In this document: piece after piece, positions 25,823-34,452 of the stretch
Layout: the number at the start of each line of letters is the position of its first letter
Numbering within the stretch: position 1 is the first letter of the stretch
NCBI GenBank assembly: GCA_018401275.1
Contig: JAGYKW010000010.1
Span: 1 to 40,125, forward strand
Source: Nitriliruptoraceae bacterium
Lineage (GTDB): Bacteria > Actinomycetota > Nitriliruptoria > Nitriliruptorales > Nitriliruptoraceae
Direction of reading: 5' to 3'
Length of the DNA: 40,125 nucleotides
Notes under the pieces: model-generated
Databases searched by the model: none
What the model saw: only the letters and a program-made list of their open reading frames with translations
What the model was told of the DNA's origin: nothing
Made by a program: the position numbers and the translations under genes

Positions 25823-28062
25823 CAGCCGACCCCGGCGAAGACGAGGTCCAGCGTGTAGACCGGCCTTCCCTGGGCGTCGACGGTGAACCCGGAGCCGGAC
25901 GCCACGTCGATGGTCTGCACGCCGACGACCTCGGTCGGTGCGGTCGCACGGAAGGCCGTGACGGTGTAGGTCCCGGCGGGCAGCGCGTCGAAGGCGTAGG
26001 TCCCGATGGCGGCCGCTGGTGCGGTCGCTGTCAGCGTCTCGAGCGTGAAGCCGCCACCGTCGGTGATGCGCACGAGCAGGTTCCCCAGCTTGGTCGCGCC
26101 AGCGGACACGGTCCCGACGAGCCGGGCGAGATCGATACCGATCGCGACGTCACGCACGACGCTCGGAGCGCTGCGCGTGAGGCTGACCTCCACGGTCTGC
26201 CGGCCGAACCCCTCGAGGTCGAACGTGACCGCGTAGGTGCCGGGGACGGGCAGCCCGGCGATGCGGTACCCGCCGACCGTGCCGCTCGTCAAGGTCTCGG
26301 TCTGCAGCACGACCCCGCCACCCGAGACCGTCACGGTCGCACCGCCCAGCGCCACATCGCTCGTCGCGTTCGTCAGGACCCCGCTGACGGACCCGAAGGC
26401 CTCGGGCAGCACGACGACGAGGTCGTCACGCACCTGACCGGGACCCAGGCGAACGGCGATCGTCTCGCTGGCGTACCCCTCGAGCGTGAACGTGACCAGG
26501 TACGTCGCCGGGGTCGGGAGCTCGGGCAGCTCGAAGAAGCCGACCTCACCGCTCGTCGGTGTCGTCGTCGCGATCTCGAGCGTCCCGCGCGTCAGCACGA
26601 CGGCCACCCCACCCAGCTTCGTGCCCGACCGGTTGACCACCTGCCCGATGATGGTCCCCGGAGCCGCCGGGAGCGTCGCGGTGTTCACCGCGAGCGTCGC
26701 GCCACCCGGGACGGGCTGCGTCAGCTCGACCGCGTCGAACCCCTCGGCCCGATACGTGATGCGGTAGGTCGCTGGGCTCGGGAGCGCAGCGAGGATCCAG
26801 TTGCCGTCCGCGTCCGTCGTCGTCGTCAGCGGATCGACCGCATCGAGGAGGTCGACCGCGACGGCCTCGACCACCACGCCCATCCCCGGCGCATCACCGG
26901 CGATGACCTGACCACCCAGCGTCGCGGGCTGACCGACGAGGACCACATCGAGTCCGTCACGCACCTGACCCGGCGGCGCCAACAGCGGCATCGCGTCGCG
27001 GATCGTCGTGGCGCTCGGCCACCAGACGTCGTTGAACCCCTCGGCCCGGATCCGGATGCGGTAACGGGCAGGGAGCAGCGCGGGCAGCTCGAACGCCCCG
27101 TCCTCGTCCGTCGCGGTCGCACCGACGAGGAGATCGTCCTGGTCGAACGCCTCGACCGTGACGCGCGGCAGTCCCGCTGCGGTCGTCGCCGCACGGATCG
27201 TGCCGGAGAACGACCCACCGACCGCGGTCGGATCCAGGTCCGCGCCGGTGATCCCACCGGCGAACGTCTCCGGCACCGCCTTCGTCGGCGGTGGTGGGGC
27301 GAGCGCGGCACGCACCCCGAACACCATCGCGAGCGCCCACACGGCGACGATGAGCATCAGCGTGAGGATCGTGATGATGCCGGGCGTCAGGATCGCCTTC
27401 TGACGGAAGCGGACGACCTGGGTCTCGAAGACCTCGTCCTGCTCGGCGGTGATCGTGATGGTGTGCTCGACCGGCGCGCCGGTGAGCGGACGCTTGTGCT
27501 TCGCGACGATCCGGGTCGACTCGGCCCCGTCGAGCCGCAGCCGCCACGACGGCTTCACGATCTCGAGGTCGAGCACCCGGTCCGCATCCGCGGCACGCAC
27601 CAGCAGCGCCAGCGGCACGTTGCCGGTGTTGCGCCCGCGCGCCTCGAAGACACCCTTGCGACCGGCGAACACGAGTGGTGGTTCGACGACGAGCGAGGCG
27701 CTCACGACCGGTGTCACGTCGATGCGCAGAGGCACCTCGGTCGCATGCGCGCCCGACCCGGTGGTCACCGCGATGAAGATGTCGTGCCGACCCGCCGGCA
27801 GGGTCGCTGGGAACCACAGGTCGAGCGTGATGCGCGTCGACTCGCCGGGGAACAGCGTCACGTCCCCGGGGGTCTGCTCGAGCCGATCGGGGATCATCCC
27901 GATCAGCGAGCACCGCACCGTCTCGATCGTGTCGGTCGTGTTGAGCACCTGCAGCGACACGGCGACGGGCTGGCCGGGCTCCACCGTGACACGCTGGGTC
28001 AGCAGGTCCGCCCGCAGCGATGGACCGCCGACCTCCCCGATCGCGAGCTCGAGCTCAGACAT
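25822..28062 (-). CDS. Giant membrane protein 1: Ig/CARDB-like domains, membrane segment, carboxypeptidase-regulatory-like repeats
   Basis: The start is placed at the ATG at 28062 because it overlaps the stop of the DUF4255 gene and the conserved domain begins there; a 40-residue upstream extension is Arg/Ser-rich and implausible. The 746-residue product has two Ig/CARDB-like domains (residues of about 1-220; LFPGESTRITLDLWFP is the same strand motif as in protein 2), a membrane segment at about 226-250 (IITILTLMLIVAVWALAMV) preceded by Arg and Lys, and five or so carboxypeptidase-regulatory-like repeats (GTIIGQVVNRSGTKLGGVAV, GSVSGVLTNATSDVALGGA). It lacks the FN3 domain and distinct tip of its two paralogues. 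Proteins of this architecture recur next to DUF4255 genes in actinobacterial eCIS loci, often annotated only as hydrolytic or carboxypeptidase-regulatory-like proteins. No catalytic residues are evident. Confidence 0.82.
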   Translation of the reverse strand: MSELELAIGEVGGPSLRADLLTQRVTVEPGQPVAVSLQVLNTTDTIETVRCSLIGMIPDRLEQTPGDVTLFPGESTRITLDLWFPATLPAGRHDIFIAVTTGSGAHATEVPLRIDVTPVVSASLVVEPPLVFAGRKGVFEARGRNTGNVPLALLVRAADADRVLDLEIVKPSWRLRLDGAESTRIVAKHKRPLTGAPVEHTITITAEQDEVFETQVVRFRQKAILTPGIITILTLMLIVAVWALAMVFGVRAALAPPPPTKAVPETFAGGITGADLDPTAVGGSFSGTIRAATTAAGLPRVTVEAFDQDDLLVGATATDEDGAFELPALLPARYRIRIRAEGFNDVWWPSATTIRDAMPLLAPPGQVRDGLDVVLVGQPATLGGQVIAGDAPGMGVVVEAVAVDLLDAVDPLTTTTDADGNWILAALPSPATYRITYRAEGFDAVELTQPVPGGATLAVNTATLPAAPGTIIGQVVNRSGTKLGGVAVVLTRGTLEIATTTPTSGEVGFFELPELPTPATYLVTFTLEGYASETIAVRLGPGQVRDDLVVVLPEAFGSVSGVLTNATSDVALGGATVTVSGGGVVLQTETLTSGTVGGYRIAGLPVPGTYAVTFDLEGFGRQTVEVSLTRSAPSVVRDVAIGIDLARLVGTVSAGATKLGNLLVRITDGGGFTLETLTATAPAAAIGTYAFDALPAGTYTVTAFRATAPTEVVGVQTIDVASGSGFTVDAQGRPVYTLDLVFAGVG

Positions 28063-28807
28063 CGTCGGCACCGTCGGGCTCGGGCGGCTCGACGACGATC
28101 TCATCGCCCGGTCGGGCCTCGATGAGGTAGCGCCCGGAGTCCTGGACGACCGCCGACCCGCGCACGCCGATCGCACGGCCACCAGCCATCGACGGATCGC
28201 TCGACCCGAACACGCGCCGCCGCGACGAGCGTGCGGCCGGAGCCTGACGGTTCGCGAGCCCGAACTCGACGATCTGCGGCGGGTCGTTGGTCGTCGTGAC
28301 CTCGGGACGACCGATCGGCATCTCGACGAGCAGCTGCGTCGCGAGCCGAGCGGGCACCTCGAGCGACTGCCACAGCGTGGCGACCGTCGTCTCCTCGTCC
28401 GGCCGGGTCGAGAGCGCAGGGACCGGACGCATCTCGGCGAGCGCCGGCGTCAGATGTCGTGCCGGGATCTGGTGCGACGACGTCAGCAGATGCGCGACCC
28501 GCGCGAGCAGGTCGTGTTCGACGGCCGGGTCACTCGACCACACGCTGATGAGGAAGCGTGCCGCCATGATCGGTGCATCACGCTGGCGGGCGTAGCCCCC
28601 GTCGGGGGTACGGACGGTGCGCAGCGAGGCTGCGGAACGGCCGGCCGATGGCGCGAGCGCGTAGAGGAACAGGTTGACGAGCGGCACCGAGCGCCGCTGG
28701 CCCCAGTCGGCCTCCGGACGCTCGAAGGAGATCTCCGCGTCGCGACTGCCGAGCGTCAACGCGTGGCGCAGCCACGTCTCCATCGACCGGTCGAGCTCCT
28801 CGATCAC
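28055..28807 (-). CDS. Pvc16/Afp16-like protein (DUF4255, Pvc16_N)
   Basis: The 250-residue protein matches the Pvc16 N-terminal (DUF4255) family. The diagnostic features are a short N-terminal helix (EELDRSMETWLRHAL), the SVPLVNLFLYAL strand-helix and the later helix of the family (AARFLISVWSSDP, HDLLARVAHLL). In Afp and PVC the homologue caps or terminates the tube/sheath and limits length. The GTG start at 28807 is preceded by GGAGG at good spacing. About 60 residues beyond the core domain end in an acidic tail. It sits at the border between particle genes and membrane genes, overlapping giant protein 1 by eight bases. Confidence 0.88.
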   Translation of the reverse strand: MIEELDRSMETWLRHALTLGSRDAEISFERPEADWGQRRSVPLVNLFLYALAPSAGRSAASLRTVRTPDGGYARQRDAPIMAARFLISVWSSDPAVEHDLLARVAHLLTSSHQIPARHLTPALAEMRPVPALSTRPDEETTVATLWQSLEVPARLATQLLVEMPIGRPEVTTTNDPPQIVEFGLANRQAPAARSSRRRVFGSSDPSMAGGRAIGVRGSAVVQDSGRYLIEARPGDEIVVEPPEPDGADDV

Positions 28808-28835
28808 CGGCCCACCTCCGTGCCCGACCCGTCGC

Positions 28836-29618
28836 TCACAGGCGGTCCATCAGGAGGAGGACCCCCCACAGGAAGGCTGCGCCGGAGATGAAGCCTCCGA
28901 CGACACTGATGACGATCGGCGGCCAGTACATGACCTCGACCTCGACGAGCTCCGGTTCGGGGACCTCCACCGTCTCGAACGGGCCGAGCTGCGGTGGGAG
29001 CGGCTTGGGCAGCGTCGCCGCGCAGCGCAGGCAGGCGGTCACGCCCGCCTCGTTCCACTCGCCGCAGTTCCAGCAGGCACCAGCGACGGTCCGGGCGCGC
29101 CCGCGCACGCCGGGAAGACGGTGACGCGCCGTGCGACGTTCGCCATCGACCTCCGGGATCGCCGGTTGGGTCATGAAGAACAGCGGGTAGTCACAGCGTG
29201 GGCAGAACCATTCGGCGGTCGGGCGCGGGTCGGCACCCGAGACGAGCAGTCCGCACCCCGGGCACTCCATCTCCACCTCAGGGCCGACCCCCTCGAGCGC
29301 CGTCACCTCGGGGGACACGGACGCGGAGGCCGCCTCGCGGGGGATCATCGCGCCACCCGGCTCGAGGTCGGACGGCGCGTCCTCGTGCTCGATCTCCGCG
29401 AGGTCGGTGCTGAGGATGCTGGCGAGATCCTCGACCGCGCTGCGCTCGAAGTCCGCGAGCGCCGCATCGGCCTCACGCTCGGCCTGATCCTCGCGCGCGA
29501 CATCCGCAGCAGCGGAAGACTCCGCATCCGCCGCCGGCAGTTCGGCCGCTGGTAGCTCGGCGGCTGGTAGCTCGGCGGCTGGCAGCTCCGTCGGTCCCGT
29601 CTGTCGCTCACCGTTCAC
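28836..29618 (-). CDS. Tail-anchored double zinc-ribbon protein
   Basis: The 260-residue protein has four CxxC pairs: Cys119/122 with Cys139/142 and Cys182/185 with Cys196/199, forming two probable zinc ribbons. One membrane segment lies at the extreme C-terminus (about 231-256, PPIVISVVGGFISGAAFLWGVLLL), so the protein should be a tail-anchored membrane protein with its ribbons in the cytoplasm. The N-terminus carries four ELPAA units from a 15-bp tandem repeat and is then acidic. The GTG overlaps the TIGR02242 gene by four bases, so it is translated together with baseplate genes. Zinc ribbons often mediate protein contacts; this one could tie the baseplate or Pvc16 to the membrane. That is inference; the family is not named. 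Confidence 0.78.
   Translation of the reverse strand: MNGERQTGPTELPAAELPAAELPAAELPAADAESSAAADVAREDQAEREADAALADFERSAVEDLASILSTDLAEIEHEDAPSDLEPGGAMIPREAASASVSPEVTALEGVGPEVEMECPGCGLLVSGADPRPTAEWFCPRCDYPLFFMTQPAIPEVDGERRTARHRLPGVRGRARTVAGACWNCGEWNEAGVTACLRCAATLPKPLPPQLGPFETVEVPEPELVEVEVMYWPPIVISVVGGFISGAAFLWGVLLLMDRL
29530..29589. repeat. 15-bp tandem repeat, four copies, inside the zinc-ribbon gene
   Basis: Four 15-bp units (29530-29544, 29545-29559, 29560-29574, 29575-29589) encode four LPAAE pentapeptides at the N-terminus of the zinc-ribbon protein. Copies two and three are nearly identical. In-frame copy-number variation would leave the protein readable. Confidence 0.8.
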
Positions 29619-30268
29619 GGCAGCTCCTTCATGGGCGCGTCGCCCCGACCGTCGTCATGCCCGTCGTCATGCCCGTCATCCGCGTCGTCGAGCGGACCGC
29701 TCACCGCGTCCTGCGCGTCGCGCGCGTCGCCGACGACCACGAGCCGCAGCGCGAGATGCGCCGGGACCTCGTCACGGACCAGCCCGATCAGCTCGTCGTT
29801 CGTGAGGTGGCCGGTGCTGCGCACCCGGACCTCGACACGACCGTCGTGCGCAGGCGCCTCACCCTCGCGGAACACGCCACCCGGCTCGACGATCTCGACG
29901 GGCGCCTCGGTGATCGCCTCGAGCAGCAGCCGCAGCGCACCGACCGTGCCGCGACGCGGGACCGCACGCGACATCGCGCGCAGCACGGCGCGCTGTCGCA
30001 GCACCGGCAGCTCAGGATCGAGGACCTGCAGGCCGGTCCACGTCGACTGGTACTGCAGCATCGCGGCGCTCGTGACCCGATGGTCAGCGACGAGCTCCGT
30101 CGCGTCCGCACCGGAGCGCAGCGTGGCGCCGACACGCTCGAAGATGGTCGTCAGCCGGACGAGCAGGTCGTCATCGCGCATACCGACCGGCAGCTGGCCG
30201 ACCAGCCAGCCCGGCGGGTAGGGACTGTGCTGCTGGCTCGCGTCTCCTGCGACATGGACCATGCTCAT
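29615..30268 (-). CDS. Phage tail protein, TIGR02242/gpI-like (Afp12-position baseplate protein)
   Basis: The 217-residue protein matches the TIGR02242 phage-tail family found directly after the baseplate J-like gene in eCIS and phage-tail-like loci. Recognisable elements are the N-terminal helix with SPYPPGWLVGQLPVG, a helical region (DDLLVRLTTIFERVG), the QSTWTGLQVLDPELPV segment, the GTVGALRLLLEAITEAPVEI element and the C-terminal half (HLTNDELIGLVRDEVPAHL). It would form part of the baseplate wedge. The tail is Asp/His/Gly-rich with a 12-bp tandem duplication (29651-29674). Both ends overlap neighbouring genes by four bases. Confidence 0.82.
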   Translation of the reverse strand: MSMVHVAGDASQQHSPYPPGWLVGQLPVGMRDDDLLVRLTTIFERVGATLRSGADATELVADHRVTSAAMLQYQSTWTGLQVLDPELPVLRQRAVLRAMSRAVPRRGTVGALRLLLEAITEAPVEIVEPGGVFREGEAPAHDGRVEVRVRSTGHLTNDELIGLVRDEVPAHLALRLVVVGDARDAQDAVSGPLDDADDGHDDGHDDGRGDAPMKELP

Positions 30269-32196
30269 CGCACGACCACCTGGACCTTGCCGGCGAGGAA
30301 CAGTGAGTGCGCGTCCAGGTGGATCATGTCGCGCGCGTCACCGACCCGTCGGTCGTTGCGCAGGTCGAGCTCGAACAGTGCGAGCTCGTCGACGCCGGCG
30401 ATGCCCTCGACCTCGCTCAGCACCGACACCAGGGTCGCCGCGCTCAGGTCGGTGCCGAACGGCCAGCCATCGCCGCGCGGCCCTCCATCGACAGGACTGA
30501 GGAAGCGGTGGATCGCCGCCGTCGCCCGCTCCTTCACCGCGACGGGCGAGCGTCCCACCGCGCCGCGCACCCGGACGACCGGGCTGACCCCCTGGTAGAA
30601 GGGCGTGGAGACCTCGACGGTCGCGCCGAGCGTGCGCGCCACCTCCAGCCGGTCACGCACCGCCACGTAGAGCTGCTCGGAGAGCGCGAAGTCGTCGATG
30701 GTCAGCAGCTCAGGGTCCTCGGTGGAGCCGGGGACGACGAGCACGCGGATCGGACCGAACGGCTCGTCGGGCGGGACGCACAGCGTGCGCGCCACGGCAG
30801 GACTCGCCTCGAGCGCCAGCTGCTCGTAGTCGGACACCGTCACCGCGCGCTGCCCCGCCCGCACGGTCCGCGGACCGCGCAGCTTGACCTCGTCGAGCCG
30901 CTCCGGGTCGACGCCACCGCGCGCCGGGACGAGGTTCGCGACGGAGTCGACGAACGGCACCGCGACACGCAGCGAGGTGAGCGACCGCGCACCGACGTTG
31001 CCGTCGGTCCCGCCACCGGCGCGGTACCGGGTGACCGTCACGCGCGCACCGAACGGCGGGACCGCACCGTGCTGCACGGTCGTCCCGTCGGGGTAGCGGA
31101 CCGACGGACCGAACTCGACCGTGCCGTCCGACGGGTCCCACACGACGTGGTGGTCGAGCGGACCGGATGCGGAGAACGCCTCGACCTCGCCGTAGACCTG
31201 CTGCTGCTCGCCATCGAACACGACGATGTGCTCGCCGGCCTCGCGTGGGAGGACGGGCACATGGTCGAGCGTGAAGCGCTGACCCGGCGAGCCGTCGCTG
31301 ACGCCGAGCGTCTCGTTGCGGACCGTGCGCGAGTGCTCCGCGAGCACGCTGCCACCAGCGACCGACACGGTGATGTCCGCGACGACCGGAGAGGTTCGGA
31401 ACGTCGGCTGGTCGTCACCGGCCGGCAGCAGCCGCACACGCAGCCAGTGCAACCGCTGACCTGACAGCACCATCGCCTCGTGCGCACCAGGGACGTCGAG
31501 GCGGATGGAACCGTCGCGGTTCAACCCGCCGGTGTCGTCACGCAGCACCGTGCACGCCGCCCATGCGTCACCGGTCCAGACCTCCCACACGATCGGTACG
31601 CGCGCCGGATCGACACCGACGCCACGGCCGGTGACGGTCAGGCGCAGATCCACGACCTGACCGGCGAGCGAGGTGTCGAACCCGAGGTTGAGCGCGTCAC
31701 CGGGCGTGACCGGGTCGGACGGGAAGCAGGTGACCGCGTCGCGGTCGTAACGGAACTCCTCGAGCACGTCGCGCACGACCGTCTCCCCCGCCGTCGTGAG
31801 CGCACCGACGAGTCGGGGCTGCACGATGCGGAGCTCGTCGAGCGTGGCGAACACGGTCGACCCGTCCGCGGTGGCGACCTCCGTGCCCTGCGGCACGGTG
31901 ACCGGCTCGGTCGGCACGCCCGAGAGCAGGAACGTGAGCGGTACGCGACTCGCGGACGCGGGGAACGGTGCGACGCCCATCATGTCGAGGAACTGGACGT
32001 AGAGCCGCTCCGGCACCTGGTTGAGGCGGAAGATGACCTGTTCGCTCATCCATGCGAACAGCTCGATGAGCGCGACGCCGGGGTCCGCGACGTTGTGGTT
32101 GGTCCACTCCGGCGTCAGCTGCGGGATCATCCGCTTGGCCTCGTCGACGAGGTCCTGGAAGCGGCGATCGTCCAGGTCAGGGATCGGCAGGCTCAT
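30265..32196 (-). CDS. Baseplate J-like assembly protein (TIGR02243, Afp11-like)
   Basis: The 643-residue protein is a putative baseplate assembly protein. The N-terminal signature is clear (PDLDDRRFQDLVDEA, then PEWTNHNVADPGVALIELFAW), as is the baseplate J core around residues 430-460 (LRGPRTVRAGQRAVTVSDYEQ). It is the gp6-like wedge protein that surrounds the spike hub. Its ATG overlaps the gp25 stop by four bases. Length and domain order look normal and the frame is intact throughout. Confidence 0.93.
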   Translation of the reverse strand: MSLPIPDLDDRRFQDLVDEAKRMIPQLTPEWTNHNVADPGVALIELFAWMSEQVIFRLNQVPERLYVQFLDMMGVAPFPASASRVPLTFLLSGVPTEPVTVPQGTEVATADGSTVFATLDELRIVQPRLVGALTTAGETVVRDVLEEFRYDRDAVTCFPSDPVTPGDALNLGFDTSLAGQVVDLRLTVTGRGVGVDPARVPIVWEVWTGDAWAACTVLRDDTGGLNRDGSIRLDVPGAHEAMVLSGQRLHWLRVRLLPAGDDQPTFRTSPVVADITVSVAGGSVLAEHSRTVRNETLGVSDGSPGQRFTLDHVPVLPREAGEHIVVFDGEQQQVYGEVEAFSASGPLDHHVVWDPSDGTVEFGPSVRYPDGTTVQHGAVPPFGARVTVTRYRAGGGTDGNVGARSLTSLRVAVPFVDSVANLVPARGGVDPERLDEVKLRGPRTVRAGQRAVTVSDYEQLALEASPAVARTLCVPPDEPFGPIRVLVVPGSTEDPELLTIDDFALSEQLYVAVRDRLEVARTLGATVEVSTPFYQGVSPVVRVRGAVGRSPVAVKERATAAIHRFLSPVDGGPRGDGWPFGTDLSAATLVSVLSEVEGIAGVDELALFELDLRNDRRVGDARDMIHLDAHSLFLAGKVQVVVR

Positions 32197-32627
32197 GCGG
32201 CATCACCTCGCTCCCCGTCCGCGCCCTCACCAGGGATGGTGTAGAAGGGCAGGACGAGGTTGCGCTCGTCGTTCGTGGACTGGATGCGGTACGCGATCGC
32301 GATGCTGACCGCGCCCATCGCCTGATCGCTCTCATCGATGGCGACGTCGAGGATCTCGGCGCGCGGTTCCCAGCGCGACATCGCCTCGAGGACAGCGGTG
32401 CGCATGCGGCCGATCGTGTTCGCGTTGATCGGTTCGAACAGCAGCTCCCAGATGCGGCAGCCGAAGTCAGGACGCATCGGTCGCTCTCCGGGAGCGGTCA
32501 TGAGGATGACGCGCATCGCCTTCTCGATGTCCGCGGCGCCCGACTCCATGCGCAGCGAGCCCGAGCCGTCGACCGACAGGGGGAAGGAGAACCCACGCCC
32601 GACGAAGGGAGGGATGCTGTCGCTCAT
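32193..32627 (-). CDS. GPW/gp25 family baseplate protein (Afp9-like)
   Basis: The 144-residue protein is a gp25-family wedge component. The family signature APGERPMRPDFGCRIWELLF is intact, followed by the conserved amphipathic helix (IGRMRTAVLEAMSRWEPR). gp25 joins the baseplate to the first sheath ring. It lies 13 bp after the VgrG-like gene and overlaps the J-like gene by four bases. Length is standard. Confidence 0.94.
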   Translation of the reverse strand: MSDSIPPFVGRGFSFPLSVDGSGSLRMESGAADIEKAMRVILMTAPGERPMRPDFGCRIWELLFEPINANTIGRMRTAVLEAMSRWEPRAEILDVAIDESDQAMGAVSIAIAYRIQSTNDERNLVLPFYTIPGEGADGERGDAA

Positions 32628-32640
32628 CGTCCGCGCCTCA

Positions 32641-34452
32641 TCAGTTGATCTTCACCATGCCGCCCTTGAGGGTCAGCATCCCTGCGCCTTCGACCTTCGC
32701 CTGCGCGCCCTTGAGCTGCAGGTCGGGACCGCCATCGACCTTCAGCCCGGTCATGCCCTTCAGGTCGACGGTCTTGGCCTTGACCTTGGCGTCACCCTTC
32801 ATGTCGATCTTGAGGTTCTCGCCCTTCAGCTCGATGTCACCCTCTCCGGTCAGGGTGAGCGACGCCTTCGCACCCTTGATCGCGATCGGCATGTCCTTCG
32901 CGGCCTCGATCGTGATCCCGTCCTCGCCGACATGGAGGATCGTCTTCCCGTCGCCGAGCCTGATCTCGACGTAGCGGGCCTTGTCCCCGGCGGCCGCCCC
33001 ATCAGGACCGTCGGAGAACTCGAGGGTGTGACCGGCACGGGACGTGAAGACGCGCTTCTCGACCTTGCCGCCCTTGACGGCCTTCTCGTCGGGCAGCTTC
33101 GCCTTCGCGCTCCACACGCCGCCCAGGATGAACGGGGTGCGCGTGTCGCCACGCTCGAAGGCGACGACGACCTCATCGTTGACCTCTGGGCGTACGTCCA
33201 TGCCCCGCTTGTCGCCGGCGCCCGGGGCGATCACGCGCGCCCAGTTCGACTCCGCGGTCGCACCGAGCGACGGGAAGCGGACCTTGACGCGTCCGAGCCC
33301 CTCCTTGTCCTCGATGTTGGTGACGACGCCGAGCACGAGCCCGTTCTGCGCCCAACCGTTGAGCTCGCCCGGACGCAGCTGCCCCTGCGTCGGGCGCGGG
33401 GAACGGTGCCCGTCGCAGTGGAAGTGGGTGAGCAGGTCACCCTCGAAGTCGTAGGTGTGCAGCACCGACGTCACGTAGTAGTCACCGGCGAGCCGCTTGC
33501 CGACCTCGCTCACGCCCACCTTCGAGCCGGGCACGATCGCCGGGTTGCTGACCGCGACGCCATCGACGGCGAGCCCGTCGCCGATCAGGTCACGGGCGAT
33601 CGAGTCGGCGAGCGCGTCCGCTTCCTTGTCATCCCACACCGGCGTGGTCCCGACGACGAGCGGCTTGCCGAACGACCTCATCGCCTTCGCGTACCCGTCC
33701 TTGACGAACGGCGCGCTCGATCCGAGCTGGTCCGGGCTCGGTGACTTCAGCGAGGCCGCCTTGCCCTTCACGTCCTTCTGCTGCGTGGGGTCCCAGCCGT
33801 GCACCTCGATCTCCGACGGCGTTCCCCCAGCGACGTAGCGCGCGCCGAAGGAGCGCAGCGACCCGTCGGAGAACTTCACCTTCGCCCCGGCGGTCCCCTT
33901 GCGCTTGCGGAAGAACAGCTCGCCCGCATCGACGAAGAACTCGAAGCCGAGCATCGCAGCGATGTCGGTCAGCGTCGCGTAATCGGTGCCGTTCTGCAGG
34001 AAGTACGGCAGTGGGCCACCGGTCGCATCGACCTTCGGCTTGAGCTTGTGACGCCCGGCGATCGCCTTGACGATGTCCGCGTAGGACTGCTCGAGGTAGG
34101 CCTTGTACTCGCTCGCGGCCGCGAGCCGGTGGCTGCCTTCGCTCGCGACGACGACGAGGGCGGGCAGCGACCGCGTGCCGCCCACGTCCTCGACGCCGAC
34201 ACCGGTGACCTCGCCCTTGAGGACCGGCTTGAGCACGTTCTTCGCGTCGGGGAGCTCGACGATGAACTCGTCGCCGATGGCGAACGGATCCTTGTCGAAC
34301 AGCTTGTAACCGCGGTCCACGAAGCGCAGCGTCGCCGTGCCCGGACGGTGGACGGACAGGTCCACCTCCATCGAGCGCAGCGAGTCGAGGATCTCTCCCT
34401 TGACGGGCGAACCCTTGTGCTTGGCGAGCGGGCGCCGCGGGACCTGGGCCAC
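32641..34452 (-). CDS. VgrG/gp5-like spike protein (Afp8-like)
   Basis: The 603-residue protein is the central spike. The N-terminal 360 residues form a gp27/hub-like fold (LRFVDRGYKLFDKDPFAIGD, then ATLTDIAAMLGFEFFV). A gp5-like OB domain follows near residues 370-450 (VLGVVTNIEDKEGLGRVKV, DEVVVAFERGDTRTPFILGG). The C-terminus is a series of short beta-helix strands (GDIELKGENLKIDMKGDAK and similar), ending in GGMVKIN. No extra effector domain is fused. The GTG start directly follows the LysM stop. A PAAR-type tip protein is encoded upstream of the sheath rather than next to this gene. Confidence 0.93.
   Translation of the reverse strand: MAQVPRRPLAKHKGSPVKGEILDSLRSMEVDLSVHRPGTATLRFVDRGYKLFDKDPFAIGDEFIVELPDAKNVLKPVLKGEVTGVGVEDVGGTRSLPALVVVASEGSHRLAAASEYKAYLEQSYADIVKAIAGRHKLKPKVDATGGPLPYFLQNGTDYATLTDIAAMLGFEFFVDAGELFFRKRKGTAGAKVKFSDGSLRSFGARYVAGGTPSEIEVHGWDPTQQKDVKGKAASLKSPSPDQLGSSAPFVKDGYAKAMRSFGKPLVVGTTPVWDDKEADALADSIARDLIGDGLAVDGVAVSNPAIVPGSKVGVSEVGKRLAGDYYVTSVLHTYDFEGDLLTHFHCDGHRSPRPTQGQLRPGELNGWAQNGLVLGVVTNIEDKEGLGRVKVRFPSLGATAESNWARVIAPGAGDKRGMDVRPEVNDEVVVAFERGDTRTPFILGGVWSAKAKLPDEKAVKGGKVEKRVFTSRAGHTLEFSDGPDGAAAGDKARYVEIRLGDGKTILHVGEDGITIEAAKDMPIAIKGAKASLTLTGEGDIELKGENLKIDMKGDAKVKAKTVDLKGMTGLKVDGGPDLQLKGAQAKVEGAGMLTLKGGMVKIN

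Noticed and set aside
22220-25858. Long plus-strand open frame opposite giant protein 2
   Set aside because: Same reason: shadow composition, no ribosome site and no recognisable domain, whereas the minus strand encodes a well-structured protein.
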